Below are positions 22,441-34,405 of a DNA stretch of 64,000 nt, in pieces (the first letter of the stretch is position 1; each line of letters opens with the position of its first letter). The translations under genes were made by a program, and so were the position numbers. The stretch lies in contig NW_004454181.1 in the NCBI RefSeq assembly GCF_000283155.1, positions 19,466,468 to 19,530,467 on the forward strand. The letters are read 5' to 3'. This stretch comes from Ceratotherium simum simum (Eukaryota > Chordata > Mammalia > Perissodactyla > Rhinocerotidae). Below the pieces are notes generated by a model. It was given only the letters and a program-made list of their open reading frames with translations. It did no database searches and had not been told where the DNA came from.

Positions 22441-23500
22441 CTGGTGGTTTATGGGAAAAATAAACAGACTGCTGTTGCATATGGCTCAACTGATATCTGC
22501 ACTCTGGAAGAAATGATGATTTCTCGGTCTCCTGTGAGTGGTTTGTGGGCATGGAATAGGCAGATAAAATATTTTATAAGATTCATTAGTGGAACTAGAC
22601 CAAATTGGGAGCAAAAGTCTCAATGTTAGGCGATATTAAAAAATCTGATCTCTGGTTATACTTGTTAGGTCTGTGTTTTTTTGTGTGCCTAAAAGGGGGA
22701 GATTTCTTTTGTTCGAAGTGTGTTTCTGACTTTCATTGTAGGCATTTTCAGTTGGCAAAGCCCCTAGCAGCCTTTCTAGAGACATTTTAATTTTCATTCT
22801 CTTTTCCCTGACTTTGCCTGTTAATCTTTCAGGATGCATTGACCAGAAAAGCACATGGAATTCCTGCAGAAATTAAGACTCCTGGGAGCCTCCTTTCTTG
22901 GCCTATGACTGCTTCCTGAGGAACTCTTGATATTTATATTTTCAGTGGCATCCATGCTAATCTGGTCCACTCAGAATTACTTTTAAGAGGCTAATTTTCT
23001 CTTTTTTTTTCTTTCTTTGTTGGGCTGTGAGAGGAGGTGGGGATCGTGGTTCAGATTTCATTTAACAGCAACTTTATGAGATGAACAAGATTCATGGCGT
23101 CAATGTATATTTTCTCATTGTAAATTTTACTCAGAATACCTGGCTGTTATTTTTGATAATTTATAAAAGCCTTGCTCAATTTCAAGACTTCTGAAGACAT
23201 TTACATAGAATACTGGTATATAATAAGATTGTTGATATTTCTATAGTGTTTCTGGACTTCTTCCATTTTTCATTGGTCTTTTCTTCAAATCAATTTTTTA
23301 AACATGTGTTTTCTCTTCATTTTCATCTCATTTTTATCATCAGCTAGTTAACTCTTTCTCTCTCTTTTTTTTCTGCCTCCAAAAATGCTTGTTCTATTTT
23401 GTCTCTCGTCTACTGTTATGTGACAGAAAAGCCAGAGACATTCTGTGTCTAGCATGCACCTCCAGGGACATCTTTTGAACTCTCATAATTTGTATTTATT
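22441..23500. other. Unassigned AT-rich sequence
   Basis: No repeat or gene recognised. It has short T- and CT-rich runs near 23003 and 23360. Confidence 0.45.
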
Positions 23501-23880
23501 GCCACCCACTTTGTAAGTTCACAGTTTAATTTGCTAGCAGTGGCAGTGTTAGGCCGACACAGTAAAACAAGATAACGTTAAAATGTCAGAATGAGAGGGG
23601 GCATGAATGATGCATTACCCCTACTAGGACTTGCACTTGTCATTCCTTTCCACCAAAGTGATGTTAACTACCTTTTGAGAGCTTTATCTGACTGGTATTA
23701 CTCAGAAACAGGATCATTAGTTCACTGTTCTGATTAGGAAGCTGCTATGCTTGATTAACTCTTCTTGAACTAGGATCTCAGTGGAAGCATTAAATGAATT
23801 GCACTGACTTAGACATCTAGAACTAATTTATAATTATTTTTTTGCAATTATTTGTCGTTGTTGACATGTGTTTTTCCATG
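23501..23880. promoter_or_regulatory. Candidate conserved non-coding element
   Basis: A repeat-free stretch with retained CpGs (TAGGCCGACACAG, GATAACGTTAAAAT, TTGTCGTTG) and several TAAT cores (ACTAATTTATAATTATT). Regulatory function is inferred only. Confidence 0.28.
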
Positions 23881-24689
23881 ATGTGGTACTTAAAAGGGGA
23901 TGAGTTAAATCTACTGGAGAAAAGACAGACATGTTCGAGTTGTGCTTGTAATCCATGTTTCAGGGAAGATCTTCTAGATTAAAAAATTTTTTTCCCCATG
24001 GACAGATGCTAAGCCATAATTCTTAATAGTATCAGTGTACAGTTCATTCACAAACCTTTTGAAATTCCTGAGTTCTGGAAATCGTGCCTTTTGTAGTTTT
24101 CTCAGAATCATTGTCCTAGGAAGAAATTAGTTGAATTTATGTTTATTCTTGGTGGTGACTTCATGTGCAAGAAGCAGGGTTAATGTGTGTCTTGAGGAAG
24201 CTTCCCGAGTGATAAATCTAGAGTGTTGGGACAGGAAACTTCTCCTCCCTTTCTCATTCCCCAAAACCATCTGACACTGTTCTTTCCCTAAGTTTTTTTC
24301 CCTAATCTTGCTGTTGTCTGAAATCCTAGTGTATTGATTCTTTGGCTTCTGACCAAATACATAACTCTCTTTCGCCTTCCAAACACACCCGATACTTACA
24401 TTTTGGTGTAAGATTCTCTTAAGAGCAGGTTTTGATAGGGAAACTATTGGAAGGCTAGGAGGTGGATATGGGCGTGGCACTGAAGAGGAAATTTGTCCTA
24501 GAACAAGGATCTTGATGGTAGTGAAGACTTAATTTGTGTTAAGGGCTCCATTTTACAGTGAAGATACATATTGATACTGGTCCACAAGTCAAGAAAGAAA
24601 GTTGTATTTTAGTTCAGCCTCTCTGAAATAAGAAAATTTTTCATTCTTGTATTTCCAAACAGAAATAGAACTGTATGGAACAATCTGAG
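23881..24689. other. Unassigned sequence
   Basis: No recognisable element. A minus-strand frame of 117 codons at 24127-24480 has no supporting signal. Confidence 0.45.
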
Positions 24690-24785
24690 AGGGATCTGTG
24701 TATCTCTTGCACCACTGTGTATACAGTGCCTCACTATTCTAGGTGCTCAGTATGCATTTGTTAAATTGAGTGGATGAAGTTATCA
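24690..24785 (+). repeat. L2 LINE 3' tail
   Basis: Reads ATACAGTGCCTCACTATTCT, AGGTGCTCAGTATGCATTTG TTAAATTGAGTGGATG, the L2 terminal pattern. Confidence 0.6.
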
Positions 24786-25959
24786 CTAAAGAGCAGTGGA
24801 ACAGTGCTCCCCAACCCCCATTCAAGTAGTTCTTTCTAAATGTCTTATTTCCTGAAAAGGCTTTTTATCTGTGTGGATCGAGAAACTTGGGTTGTTATTA
24901 CAGATGCTGCTGATAAACTTGGGGTTACCCTGAGCATATTAACAGCACCATCCCATTATGTTCCTTTATCATATACTTGACATCTGCCCTAGCTTACTAT
25001 CCTTCACTGTCTGCTCAAGTCAACCTATGTTCTCTTTGGAGATTTCTTCGAAGCTAACCCTTACTGTAGATATAGATGAATTGGCCTTCAGCTATTTGCA
25101 TTGAAAATGTAACCCTGACTTGCTTGTAAGAATATGATTTGGACCGCATTTTCAGAACCAAGCCAGCTGCCTGTCTTTGTGGGGACAAGTTTCACTGATA
25201 TGGAGAAAGCTGGATATCAGTGTAAGAATTCAAAGGAGAACTTGGTTTCAGGGTAATGATGATAAAACCCTAAGAGGTACAGAAAAGAGAGTATGTATTT
25301 TGTCTGAGTTTCTTGGGTCCATTAATCGCCTTCTGAGAGTGTACTTTTTGTCAGGGTGAATCATTTATAGTGAATTCCAGTTTATTGATATTTCTCTCTG
25401 TAAGCCTATTTTTCAGTGGTTTTTCCTCGTATTGCCCAGAGAACTGATGCTCTCTGAGATTGGCTATAATGCTGCTTTTGTAGAGAGGAGAAATGAAGGC
25501 AGAGAAAAATAAGTAGTTTTCTATAAGCCTATGTGGAAAGGTAGGCGTCAAATTGGAAAGACTTTTTTTCCCCTCGCATACCTCTATAGGGGAACCTTTT
25601 GATCAATATGGATCAGGCTTCACCAAAATTAGCTTTATTTTAAAACTGCTCTCATTTGGAAGTTCCCTTTCTATATCCTTTCCTAGAAGGGAAGGTTGGG
25701 AGTAGAGTTCTAAAAGAAGGGCTGTTTGGCCAAGAAAATTTTTTCCCACGTCAAAGTTGAACACACCAGCATGTGCTTTTGGGAGCCAACAAATGCGACT
25801 TGCCCTAGAAATAATTGTTGTAACTGAATATGATCACTTTCCTAAATCTGCCCCTCTGCATTACTCAAGGTTTCATGTGTCCTGCATTGTCCCAGATAGA
25901 GAACAAAATGAAACTCTCACCAATTTTGTCTACCTTTTTTACTCTAAGCCAAGGCTTTG
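24786..25959. other. Unassigned unique sequence
   Basis: No repeat or gene signature recognised. Confidence 0.45.
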
Positions 25960-26260
25960 CAGCACCATTAGGATGTAGATTATCATATTTAAAACCTGTG
26001 ATGACACCGTTGTACCCATCGGAATGATTAATCTGCTCATTAAAAGAGTGCCGATGGGCTAGTCTAATTGGAACATGGATCTTCTTAAAGGACGTTACAG
26101 GGTCGGGAATAGGAAATATTACTCATAACATAAAGTAGGGATTAATTATGCTACTAAATACTACTGTGTGAAATTTACATATGGGTCTGGTTAGAGACAA
26201 GGATTAGAAAAAGTGTAGCATCCCATTTTATAACATTTATGTCAACTTTAAGACAGGTGG
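25960..26260. promoter_or_regulatory. Candidate conserved element with nested inverted repeat
   Basis: A repeat-free block with unusual CpG retention (ACACCGTTG, CCATCGG, GCCGATGG, GGACGTTAC, GGTCGGGAA). CCCATCGG at 26015-26022 pairs with CCGATGGG at 26051-26058. Inside it AATGA at 26023-26027 pairs with TCATT at 26037-26041, with TTAATC between. It may be a regulatory element or a structured transcript segment. Confidence 0.33.
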
Positions 26261-26566
26261 TGTGTTCCTACTTTAATCCCAAATCTTAAATCAACATTTA
26301 CAAAAGCTGCTATAAATTCAAATGCCACAGAAGGCTTAGAGGTTGGGATAAACACAGAGTTTGCATCTGTGAATCACTGCGATTTAACCATATGGATTTT
26401 TAAAAACAATCGCAAAGATTCAGAGCTGCAGAGCAATCTTTACTCTCTGTTAAACCCTAAACTTCTGGATGATATTAATCTTCCTAGAGGAGAATGAGAG
26501 TACAATTGGGATCTCTAAGAAAATATGCAAATCCATTGAGCACAAGTTTACAATCTTTTTTTTAAA

Positions 26567-26767
26567 GATTTTATTTATTCAGTTTTTTCCCCCCAAAGCC
26601 CCAGTAGATAGTTGTATGTCATAGGTTCACATCCTTCTAGTTGCTGTACGTGGGACTCGGCCTCACGTTGGACGGAGAAGTGGTGCCTCGGGGCGCTCCC
26701 GGGATCCGAACCCGGGCCGCCAGCATCAGAGCGCGCACACTTAACCGCTAAGCCACGGAGCCGGCCC
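26567..26767 (-). mobile_element. ERE-type SINE (minus strand, AACTAGAAGG-tail subtype)
   Basis: The reverse complement of the perissodactyl SINE. The tail CCCCAAAGCCCCAGTAGATA comes first, then CCTTCTAGTTGCTGTACGTG, the inverted B box GGATCCGAACC near 26702 and the head AGCCACGGAGCCGGCCC. It is flanked by CAATCTTTTTTTTAAA at 26551-26566 and a near-identical copy with one extra T at 26770-26786. Confidence 0.94.
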
Positions 26768-26940
26768 AACAATCTTTTTTTTTAAATAACCTTTCTTTAA
26801 ACAAATAATATGTATAAAAGATGTAAGAGGCTTGCTGTAGTTGCAAAAGAGACTGGAGATTCGAAGCTCCACTGCAGAGCTTCTCTGCCACAGGGATCCT
26901 GGGGCTGCACAGTTGAAAAAAAAATGCCTTACAACATGGA

Positions 26941-27085
26941 GGGGATCCTAGAATCTTTGAGTTGAAAAGCATCTTGAAAGTCTTTTATCCTGTCTTCCTC
27001 ATTTCAAGGCAAGGGAGCCACGGAGCTTACACAACTAGTTAGTGACAAGCCAAAGCTAAAAACCAAAGTTTCTGACTCAGAGTCT
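26941..27085 (+). repeat. MIR/L3-related ancient SINE
   Basis: CCTAGAATCTTTGAGTTGAA, TCATTTCAAGGCAAGGGAGC and CACAACTAGTTAGTGACAAG resemble the 'AGAGCTGGAAGGGACCTTAG' family of ancient SINEs with a MIR-type core. The exact family is not fixed. Confidence 0.55.
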
Positions 27086-27599
27086 GGGGCTATTTTTGGT
27101 AAACAACATGGCATCTCTAGTTCAGTCTCCAAATATCTTGACACGTTGGATTATTTGTTTGATGTGTCATGTCTTATGATACTTCTGTTTACTGAAGTCA
27201 GATCTGTTTGACAAATGTGAAGGATTTGTTGCATTTCCACTACTTGAAAATTCATATTCTTTTTGACTTGTAGGCAGATGTCACGTCATGAGTGTAGTAA
27301 AAAATGGAAAGTTGCTATTCCAGAGTAAACACTGTACCATGCTGGCTGGCCAAAAAAGAAATGAAAACCAGGGCACTTGGTTATTACTGGAGCCCACCTG
27401 TGTGGGAAACTGAAAGGATTATGTGTCAGTTTTTAGGGTGCCGCCAAGCTTAGAGAATTTCCTTGGGCCTTGGCGACCATGTGTTGTTTTTGGGATCGGG
27501 GAAGCCTTAGGCTGAGAATGTAGAGGATAAAGATACCTTAGTGAGTTATCAATTCAAGCGCCTGCATGCCTCTGGACCCTCTTAGCCATCTCTCACATT

Positions 27600-28305
27600 T
27601 GTTCTTCCCTCTCCCTTCCATTGCACTTGTGTGACTGAATTAAGTTCACCGTCATCTCTCACCCAGCTTACTACAGTAACTTCCTAGCTGTCTCTCAGCC
27701 TCCAGTCTCGACCCTATTCCGTCTGTTGACTACATAGCTGCTAGAATGATCTTTCTAAAACCCTTCTGACATCACTCTCTTGCTTTAAACTGGCTGTCCA
27801 CTTGGACAGCCTGGCTCCTCATTGTCCCAGAGATAAAAGTCCAAGCTTTTTAGCATGGCATACAGTATCCCCCTGGCCTCATTTCTGGCAGCTCTCCTCC
27901 TCACGTTGGGCCACCTTGCACTGACACAAACTCACCATGCACTCTGAGGTGGCTTTTGTCTTTACCTCTGTTTTTCCCTGTAACTGGTACGTCCTTAGCT
28001 CTCTGCTTGCCTCAGCTTTCATCTGGCTGTCTCTGACTTATCCTCGGGATTAAATTCAGCATCAGCTGCTCAAAGAAGCCTTCTCGGACCCACTGGTTTA
28101 GGATACAACATGCACCCCACTCTCTCTCATAGCACTTTTCACACTGCGTGGTGACACCTTACCACATAGCTCCCCAACCAGTGAGGCCCTTGAAGGCAGG
28201 GAACATGTTATTATTATTTCTTGTATTCCTATTTCTAAGTGCTATGTCTGGTTCAAAGGAGGCAATCAATAAACGTTGAAGGAAGGAAAGAAAGAAACCC
28301 TGACA
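27600..28305 (+). repeat. L2 LINE 3' end, long copy
   Basis: Follows L2 closely: CTTCCTAGCTGTCTCTCAGC, CTAGAATGATCTTTCTAAAA, CATCACTCTCTTGCTTTAAA, GATAAAAGTCCAAGCTTTTT, AGCATGGCATACAGTATCC, GCTCAAAGAAGCCTTCTC and GAAGGCAGGGAACATG, ending CAATCAATAAACGTTGAAGG. It is non-coding in its present state and among the best preserved L2 copies here. Confidence 0.88.
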
Positions 28306-30394
28306 AAAATTTTCACTCCTGTCAGTTGTGCAGAGGAAAATGTTCTAACCTCTTTGGTTAGCTATTCCATCATGTACTATCATTCATTAACAGCTGGATA
28401 GGTGCCTTTTTATATCAAGCTGTAATGTCGTGGTTCCATATCTTTGCTTTTTTCTACCTAAGTTATGATAGAAATCGTTGGCCACAACCTTCTCTGGTAG
28501 CACCTTTAAAAACACTGGTTCCCTGGTGTTGTTCCATGCTGATTTCACTTCTTATGCTTTTTAATGTGTTTTGCATGTAAGCAGAGGCCTGTAATCAAAA
28601 GAAGAGGTTGGAAAGTTGTTTTTCAGTTGGAGAGAAAAGCCTTCGTCATGGATTTTGGAGTATTTTTTAAGCCTGAATTGTGTCCTGTCTTGGAGGTCAG
28701 TTCTGAAGATATTCTTGCTGTAAGCTAATGTAAGAGATGAAACTTTCAAAGGAGGCTGTATTGTCATTCTGTGAAAGTTAACAGCGAAGTATCATTGCAA
28801 ATCTGTTGGAAAATGTTTGTTTTCTGTGGTAAACCTCTGAACATTTTTAAGACTGAAAAGTGGTGTGCAGAGAGCCTTTCTTTACAAATTCAAATCGGTG
28901 GAATACCATAATTGTCCAGTGGTTGGACAGACATTGGGGCATAATGTTCTTCGGTGAATAGCATGCATTCCTGGACCTCCACAGTCTGCAAGTGAAAATG
29001 CAAACGATAGGCCACCAAGAAGTTAGAGAGACTCATTATTATAGTCAAACCTTGTTGGCTAGAATGCCAGGGAAATGGAGCAGTTTGTGAATTTTTTTCC
29101 AATCTTGCTGGTGGAAAAGTATTTCTTTGTCTTCCTTGGTAAATAATGGTCTGGATGTGTGGATATGATGTAGGAGGCATAGGAAGTTGTGAACTAACTC
29201 TTGGATATCCCCGAGTTGTTTTCCTAGATTATAGAATTGGGGGCCTTTTGAGTCAGAAGAGAATTTGCCCACAATCTGAGAAAACCTCATCCTTAAAGAA
29301 GTGGAAATGGAAGTCACAGAGGTGAACCAGCTGGCTCAAAGTCCCAAAGATAGGTGGTCCCACAGACGGGATTTGTAGTTAGTGTTCGGACTTCTAATTC
29401 AGTGTTCTTTACCCGATACTGAAAGTCCCTACGTGGGCTTTAAAAAGTGCTTGCTTTTTATCCTATTATAAGCCCAGTATGGAAAGCAGTGCTGGTTAAC
29501 TGGGGAGAGTGAATACGGTGGGATAAGTTGTAGTCCGATAAAAACAACGCTTGACTATAGTGACTCTCTGATTTACAGCACTGAGGTCTTCAGGACTCTA
29601 TAAACTCATAACAAAACATTTTCCTAGGGAGTATGCAGAGTCAGAGTTGCACATTGGCGTCTGTAATCACATTTGGCTTGGGGAAGTGTTTTGTCTGGTT
29701 GGTGCACTGCTGTTGCCTTTGAGATGGGGTGCATGGTCTGCGGGTTGCCCCAGTCCTCGCTGCTCCCAGCAGCTTCACTCCATTAGATTCTTGGCCTGGT
29801 CTCAGAGGCTTTTGGGTTGGGAGCTCTGAATTTAGTGTGATCTTCTGTTTTGTTTGGGGCTTACAGGAAGGCAAGCCGGAGATGCCCTTTTTATTTCCAA
29901 CACATCTGAGAAGGGGGCTACATTTATGGGCTGGGCTGGTTGTTGACAATGTTGTCTACACATTTGGAAGCATACCACCCCTCAAGCTGCCACCGGCTTT
30001 ATCAAATCACCTAAACCAAGCCCTGTGCTACCATCAACATTAGTCCAAATCTGTCACAACTGGCAACCTTCAGCATTTGTGTGAAAAGATGGTTAATCGG
30101 TCTGTGCATTGGTGCAGATGCGAGGCATCAGCAAATAAGATTAGTGCATTTGTACCACTAACCGCTCAGGTTTGTACAGAAGATATCAAGGTTTTCCTGT
30201 TTTATCTGGAAGAAGACTTTCTAGGACTCAGGGTTTTCATTTTTCTCTCTTCTTAAAAAAGTCATCTCTCTTTCTCTCAGAAACTTAGACAAAAAAAAGT
30301 AATTATTTTTTAAATAGAAATGACCTCCACAGATGAGAGTTTTACTGGGTGGTGCGTGGTATATCATTTGTCTCTTGCTCCTAAAATGATTTTA
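28306..30394. other. Mostly unassigned sequence
   Basis: No gene recognised. A weak MIR-like core occurs near 29300-29400 (GAAGTCACAGAGGTGAACC, GGCTCAAAGTCCC). Near 30090-30170 a repeat-free patch with CpGs (TTAATCGGTCTG, AGATGCGAGGCATC, ACTAACCGCTC) may be conserved. Confidence 0.4.
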
Positions 30395-31085
30395 ATTTTT
30401 AAAATAATTTTTTTAAATTAAAGGAGTAACATATGTTCTTTGTAGAAAATTTGAGAGAATACAGAAAACAAAAGTTATCTTTTATTCAAAGACTTGAAAA
30501 AAATCTCTTTTAACGTTTGCTGTAGCTTGTTTCAGAATATTTTCTAAGTATATATTAAAGCTATTTTACAAGACTTAATTATACTGTTTTGTATTGTGCT
30601 TTTTTCATTTAATATATTATGAATATTTTAATGTATTTCATAATTTTTAAAAATAATTGTACAGCATTACATCCTTGAATATAACTTATTTAACTGTCCC
30701 CCTGTGGTGGAATATTTAGCCTATTTTCAGTTTTTGCAATTGTTAAAATGGAGCAATGAGCCACCTTGTGTATACATCTTTGGGTTGCAATCTGATTTTT
30801 TTCTGTAGGTTAAATTCCTTGAAGTATAATCTTTGAATTAAAGCATATGAATATTTCTATGCCTTCTGGTACATGTTACAAAATTGCCCTCCAGAAAGAT
30901 TATGCCTACTTACACTCCCACCGCCATTTTAAGAGATTTTACTTTACTGACGTCCTCAATAGACCTCCCTCACTTAAAAACCTTTGCCAAATTAGTAAGC
31001 TGAAATACCTTATTTACTTCCTATTTTAATTTGCATTTTGCACTTATTGCTGAAGTTGAATATGTTTCTTTGTGTTTTTTGGTCA
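30395..31085 (-). repeat. Old L1 LINE 3' portion (minus strand)
   Basis: Contains the typical antisense L1 text: TGTGGTGGAATATTTAGCC, AATGGAGCAATGAGCC, TCCTTGAAGTATAATCTTTG, GCCCTCCAGAAAGATTATGC and CTTACACTCCCACCGCC. It is heavily diverged and continues after an inserted repeat at about 31490. Confidence 0.7.
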
Positions 31086-31099
31086 TCAAGTTATATATA

Positions 31100-31485
31100 T
31101 ATATATTATTCACAGGAATTCAAGAGCAGCCATAGTCATCTGGAGGCTTGACCTGGGCTGGGGCTCTGCTTCCAAGATGGTCTACTCACATGGCTGTTGC
31201 GGGGAGGCCTCAGTTTCTTGCTAGCTGGGCTTTTCTAGAGCAGCTTGAGTGTCCTCATGCTATAGTGACTGGCTTCCCCAGATTGAGTGATCTGAGAGAG
31301 CAAACAGAAACAGTAATGCCTTTTATGACCCAGTTTGGAAGTCACACACTGCCCTTCTGCCATATTCTACTTGTTAGAAACAAGTCACGGAGTGCAGCCC
31401 ACATTCAGGAGAGGGGAACTAAATCCCACCTCTTGAAGCAGCACCTCTTAAAGAATTTGTGGACATATTTTTAAACCACACAGAG
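31100..31485. repeat. Interspersed repeat inserted in the L1, family not fixed
   Basis: Reads CATCTGGAGGCTTGACCTGG, TGCTTCCAAGATGGTCTACT, CATGGCTGTTGCGGGGAGGC, AGCTTGAGTGTCCTCATGC, CCTTTTATGACCC and AAGTCACACACTGCCC. This matches a common mammalian interspersed repeat I recognise by text but cannot name safely. It lies between two collinear parts of the L1. Confidence 0.6.
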
Positions 31486-31489
31486 CCTA

Positions 31490-32270
31490 TCTTTCTTTTT
31501 TTTTTTTTGCAATGTATCTTTCAAATATTTTCCTCCGGTTTGTTGTTGAACCTCCAGTTTTAATTTTTTTCACATTCAGATATTTAAAATTGTAATGTAC
31601 TTAAGTCTCTTAATCATTTTCTTATTAAAATCTTAAAGTCCTTCCATGCTGGTTGGTAAATAGCCGCTGCCCTGAGCTCCTCCATTCCTTCCTTCCCCCT
31701 CAGTTCAGACCTTTCTTTATCAGTTAAAAGGGTCTCCTCTTGGCACATGGAAGAGGGTGGCTGTGGTGTTTCCTGGACTGGAGCTCTGGTGCCAACGCAG
31801 GTGTTAGTTGTGCTGTTTTGAATATCAACACTAACTAAGGACATATAGACACGTGGCTTTTTATTCTTTTCCATTGATTGGTCTGTCTAGTCTGATTCTC
31901 TTACTGCACAATTTTAAGTTCTGTAGCTATAGAGTATTTTTTAATATTTAACCCCCTTCCATTTTCATAACTATTGTTGCTTATTTATTCTTTTATATAA
32001 ACTATGGAATCACTTTTTAGGTTAAAATAATTTCTTTAGGCCATCAAGTAAAATTGTATGTAAGGTCTGGGGAAGCTGACATCTATACTATATTGACCCT
32101 ACCTTGAGTGAATATATATATATATCTCCATTCACTCAAGTTTTTAATATCCTTTAGTAGACTTTTTCTTCATATTTTTGATTGAGTTTATTCCTATTTA
32201 TCATTTTTCTTGCTTTTGGAACTCACACTTTTCTAAAATATAGGCAAAATGGTTATTACCGTTATTTATT
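31490..32270 (-). repeat. Old L1 LINE ORF2 3' portion (minus strand)
   Basis: Antisense ORF2 text is recognisable: TTCCATTGATTGGTCTGTCT, AGCTATAGAGTATTTTTTAA, GAAGCTGACATCTATACTAT, ATTGACCCTACC, TAATATCCTTTAGTAGAC and GTTTATTCCTATTTATC. No intact frame remains. It completes the element begun at 30395. Confidence 0.72.
32103..32140. repeat. Perfect 11-bp inverted repeat around a TA-rich loop
   Basis: CTTGAGTGAAT at 32103-32113 and ATTCACTCAAG at 32130-32140 are exact reverse complements around a 16-base loop rich in TA. It lies in the L1 remnant. Confidence 0.85.
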
Positions 32271-33944
32271 GTTCATATTTATTAATTATTCAGGGTTTCT
32301 TTAAGATAGTAATTTTCCAAGTTTCAGAAAATGAAAATTTGCTAAAGTCCTTTACGTAACTCCCCCTAGGATTTCGAATTACTTTCATATGATCCATAAA
32401 GATTCTGATCTCTTACATTGTATAAATAACCAGTTCAAAATGACTTGAGGACACTTGAGTGACACGGGAGTCACACAGGCCCGTTCACTGTTGATATTCA
32501 AAATACCAGCCTTTAAATTTCTCGTTTCTGAATGTTTCTGCTTGACATTTCTGGTGGTTTAAAATGCAAATGGCACATGGCCTTGAACCTGGGGAGTGTT
32601 GTTAAGTTTTGAATGGGATGGTGTGAAAACAGCGTTTCTGGTTTTATAAGATTCTCTCACCCGGATCCGAAGCTTGTTCCGGGGAATACCAGGCCTTTAC
32701 CCCCTAGGTTATAAAAATGATCGGGTGACTATTAGCAAGGCAATCATACCAGTGGGATGTGTGTATTAACCTGGCTGTGGGGGGAAAATGCTGAGAGCAA
32801 CAGGCCTATAATTTAGGTAATAGCATTAGTCTATGAAAAACATGCTGCTTTGGCCTTGATGCCAATCAGGAAACCATCAGACAGTCTTCCCTCACTGAGC
32901 AGGGGCAGAGCGGGAAGGAAGTCAGCTGTCACCATGTTTTTGAAGAAGAAAAAAATGAGAGGTGAACTGAACTCTGTGATAGGAACCTCACTCTAAAGTT
33001 GCTTCCTGAATTTAAAGGTGTGGTAGTCCAATCAGCAGCACAAATTGGAGGCATCTGATTTGCATGGATTAACAGGAGTGGGTCACAACCTTCTGACAGG
33101 TCAATGGCACCACTGGGGATTTGAAGACAACTTTGATTCTTCCTCTTTTCCCCTCTACCATGAAGCAGTCACGCTGTTCTATTGTAAAAGAGGATCCCTC
33201 AGTTATAAAGCCGAGCTTGTCATTTAAATTCACCCAAGTTAGGACACCACGGAGCTCTGTCAGATGTCAGCCTCAATACAGCAGGAGAATGTTTTTCAAC
33301 AGCTTTCTAACCTCTTTGCCGGGAAACACAGAGGCCTGGATAAAGGGGGAGGGGCAGCCGGCCTGGGCTTGGAGGATTTTTACAAAGGAAAGATCGGAAT
33401 TTCTCGTTTAAGGCAGGTTTTCTTTTCCTTTGCTTTTTCTTCTTATTTTTTTTTGTTTTTCCCTTTAAGCCTTGTGTAAAAGATATTTCCACAAAAAGGG
33501 AGTGAAAAAAATCCGATTGGTTGTAAGGACTCCTTCATTCGAGGGTCTCCTTGAAGGCGTTTAAGCCTGGGAGTGATGTTGGTATTTTTCTGCAGCAGAG
33601 GTGATGGCTGTTTGCCAGTCACTTCCCTTGAAAAATATTGTTTGGATTCAAGGTAACTATGAAATGTTTGGCAGAGGAACCATCCGTGGCAGAATATGGA
33701 CAAAGGGATATGGAGATTTTCCGATTAAGTCTTCTAGGTTCTTGATGCCCAAATCCAGTCAAAATAAGAGGCACATACCATCAAACTGGGCTCAGATGGT
33801 GGTGAAGCACCTTCCGTCAGGGGGTTCAAATTGGTAGTTGCAGAGTTTGGACCATTTTTTCCTTAACCCTGATTAACCAAATGTTGCTCGGGAGATAATA
33901 TGTTCTGGGAATTCTAAAATACTCGCTTGACACTTATTGTTTTC
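32271..33944. other. Repeat-poor unique sequence, possibly regulatory
   Basis: No repeat or gene recognised over about 1.7 kb. CpGs are retained at 32660-32730 (CACCCGGATCCGAAGC, TTCCGGGGAAT, ATGATCGGGTG). An octamer ATTTGCAT (POU-like) is at 33058-33065. Frames of up to 96 codons are unsupported. Confidence 0.4.
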
Positions 33945-34075
33945 TACATTTATCAACAATCGTTGATTCAGCACCTCCTATAGGTCAGATATTGTGCCAG
34001 GCCCTGGGGAACCAACTGGCAACAAGATAGCCTTGGTTCCTGCCCTCTTGGGACTTCCTGTCTAGGTCTTTCTCA
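33945..34075 (+). repeat. Ancient interspersed repeat fragment
   Basis: CGTTGATTCAGCACCTCC, GATATTGTGCCAGGCCCTGG, GGAACCAACTGGCAACAAGA and CCCTCTTGGGACTTCC follow the 'ATTTATTGAGCACC' consensus. Confidence 0.6.
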
Positions 34076-34089
34076 TCAATTTGCTTTTC

Positions 34090-34250
34090 TTGTGTGTCTT
34101 GATCTTTGCAATTTGAATTCCTGGTCCTTCATGGCAAGGATCAATATCTCGCACTTTCTTGCATCCACCACTGTGCTTAGCAGTGCAATACCTTACAGAA
34201 GGGTTTGGTAAATACCTTTCCTTTCATTTGATTGCCTATTTGTGTAATGT
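34090..34250 (+). repeat. L2 LINE 3' tail
   Basis: TCATGGCAAGGATCAATATC, CACCACTGTGCTTAGCAGTG and GAAGGGTTTGGTAAATACC follow the L2 end. Confidence 0.5.
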
Positions 34251-34257
34251 TTAAATG

Positions 34258-34405
34258 TTCGAAGCCTCAGTTTTCCCATCTGTAAAACAGAGATAATAAT
34301 ACCTATCCCACAGGGTGCTTGTGAAGAATAAATGACATAATGCACGTAAAGCACTCAGCAGAGAGCGTGGCACACATAGTACTTAGGAGCTGCTAGCATT
34401 TTTCA
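34258..34405 (-). repeat. MIR SINE (minus strand)
   Basis: Reads AGCCTCAGTTTTCCCATCTG, TAAAACAGAGATAATAATAC, ACCTATCCCACAGGGTGC and GCACGTAAAGCACTCAGC, a well preserved reverse MIR. Confidence 0.87.
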
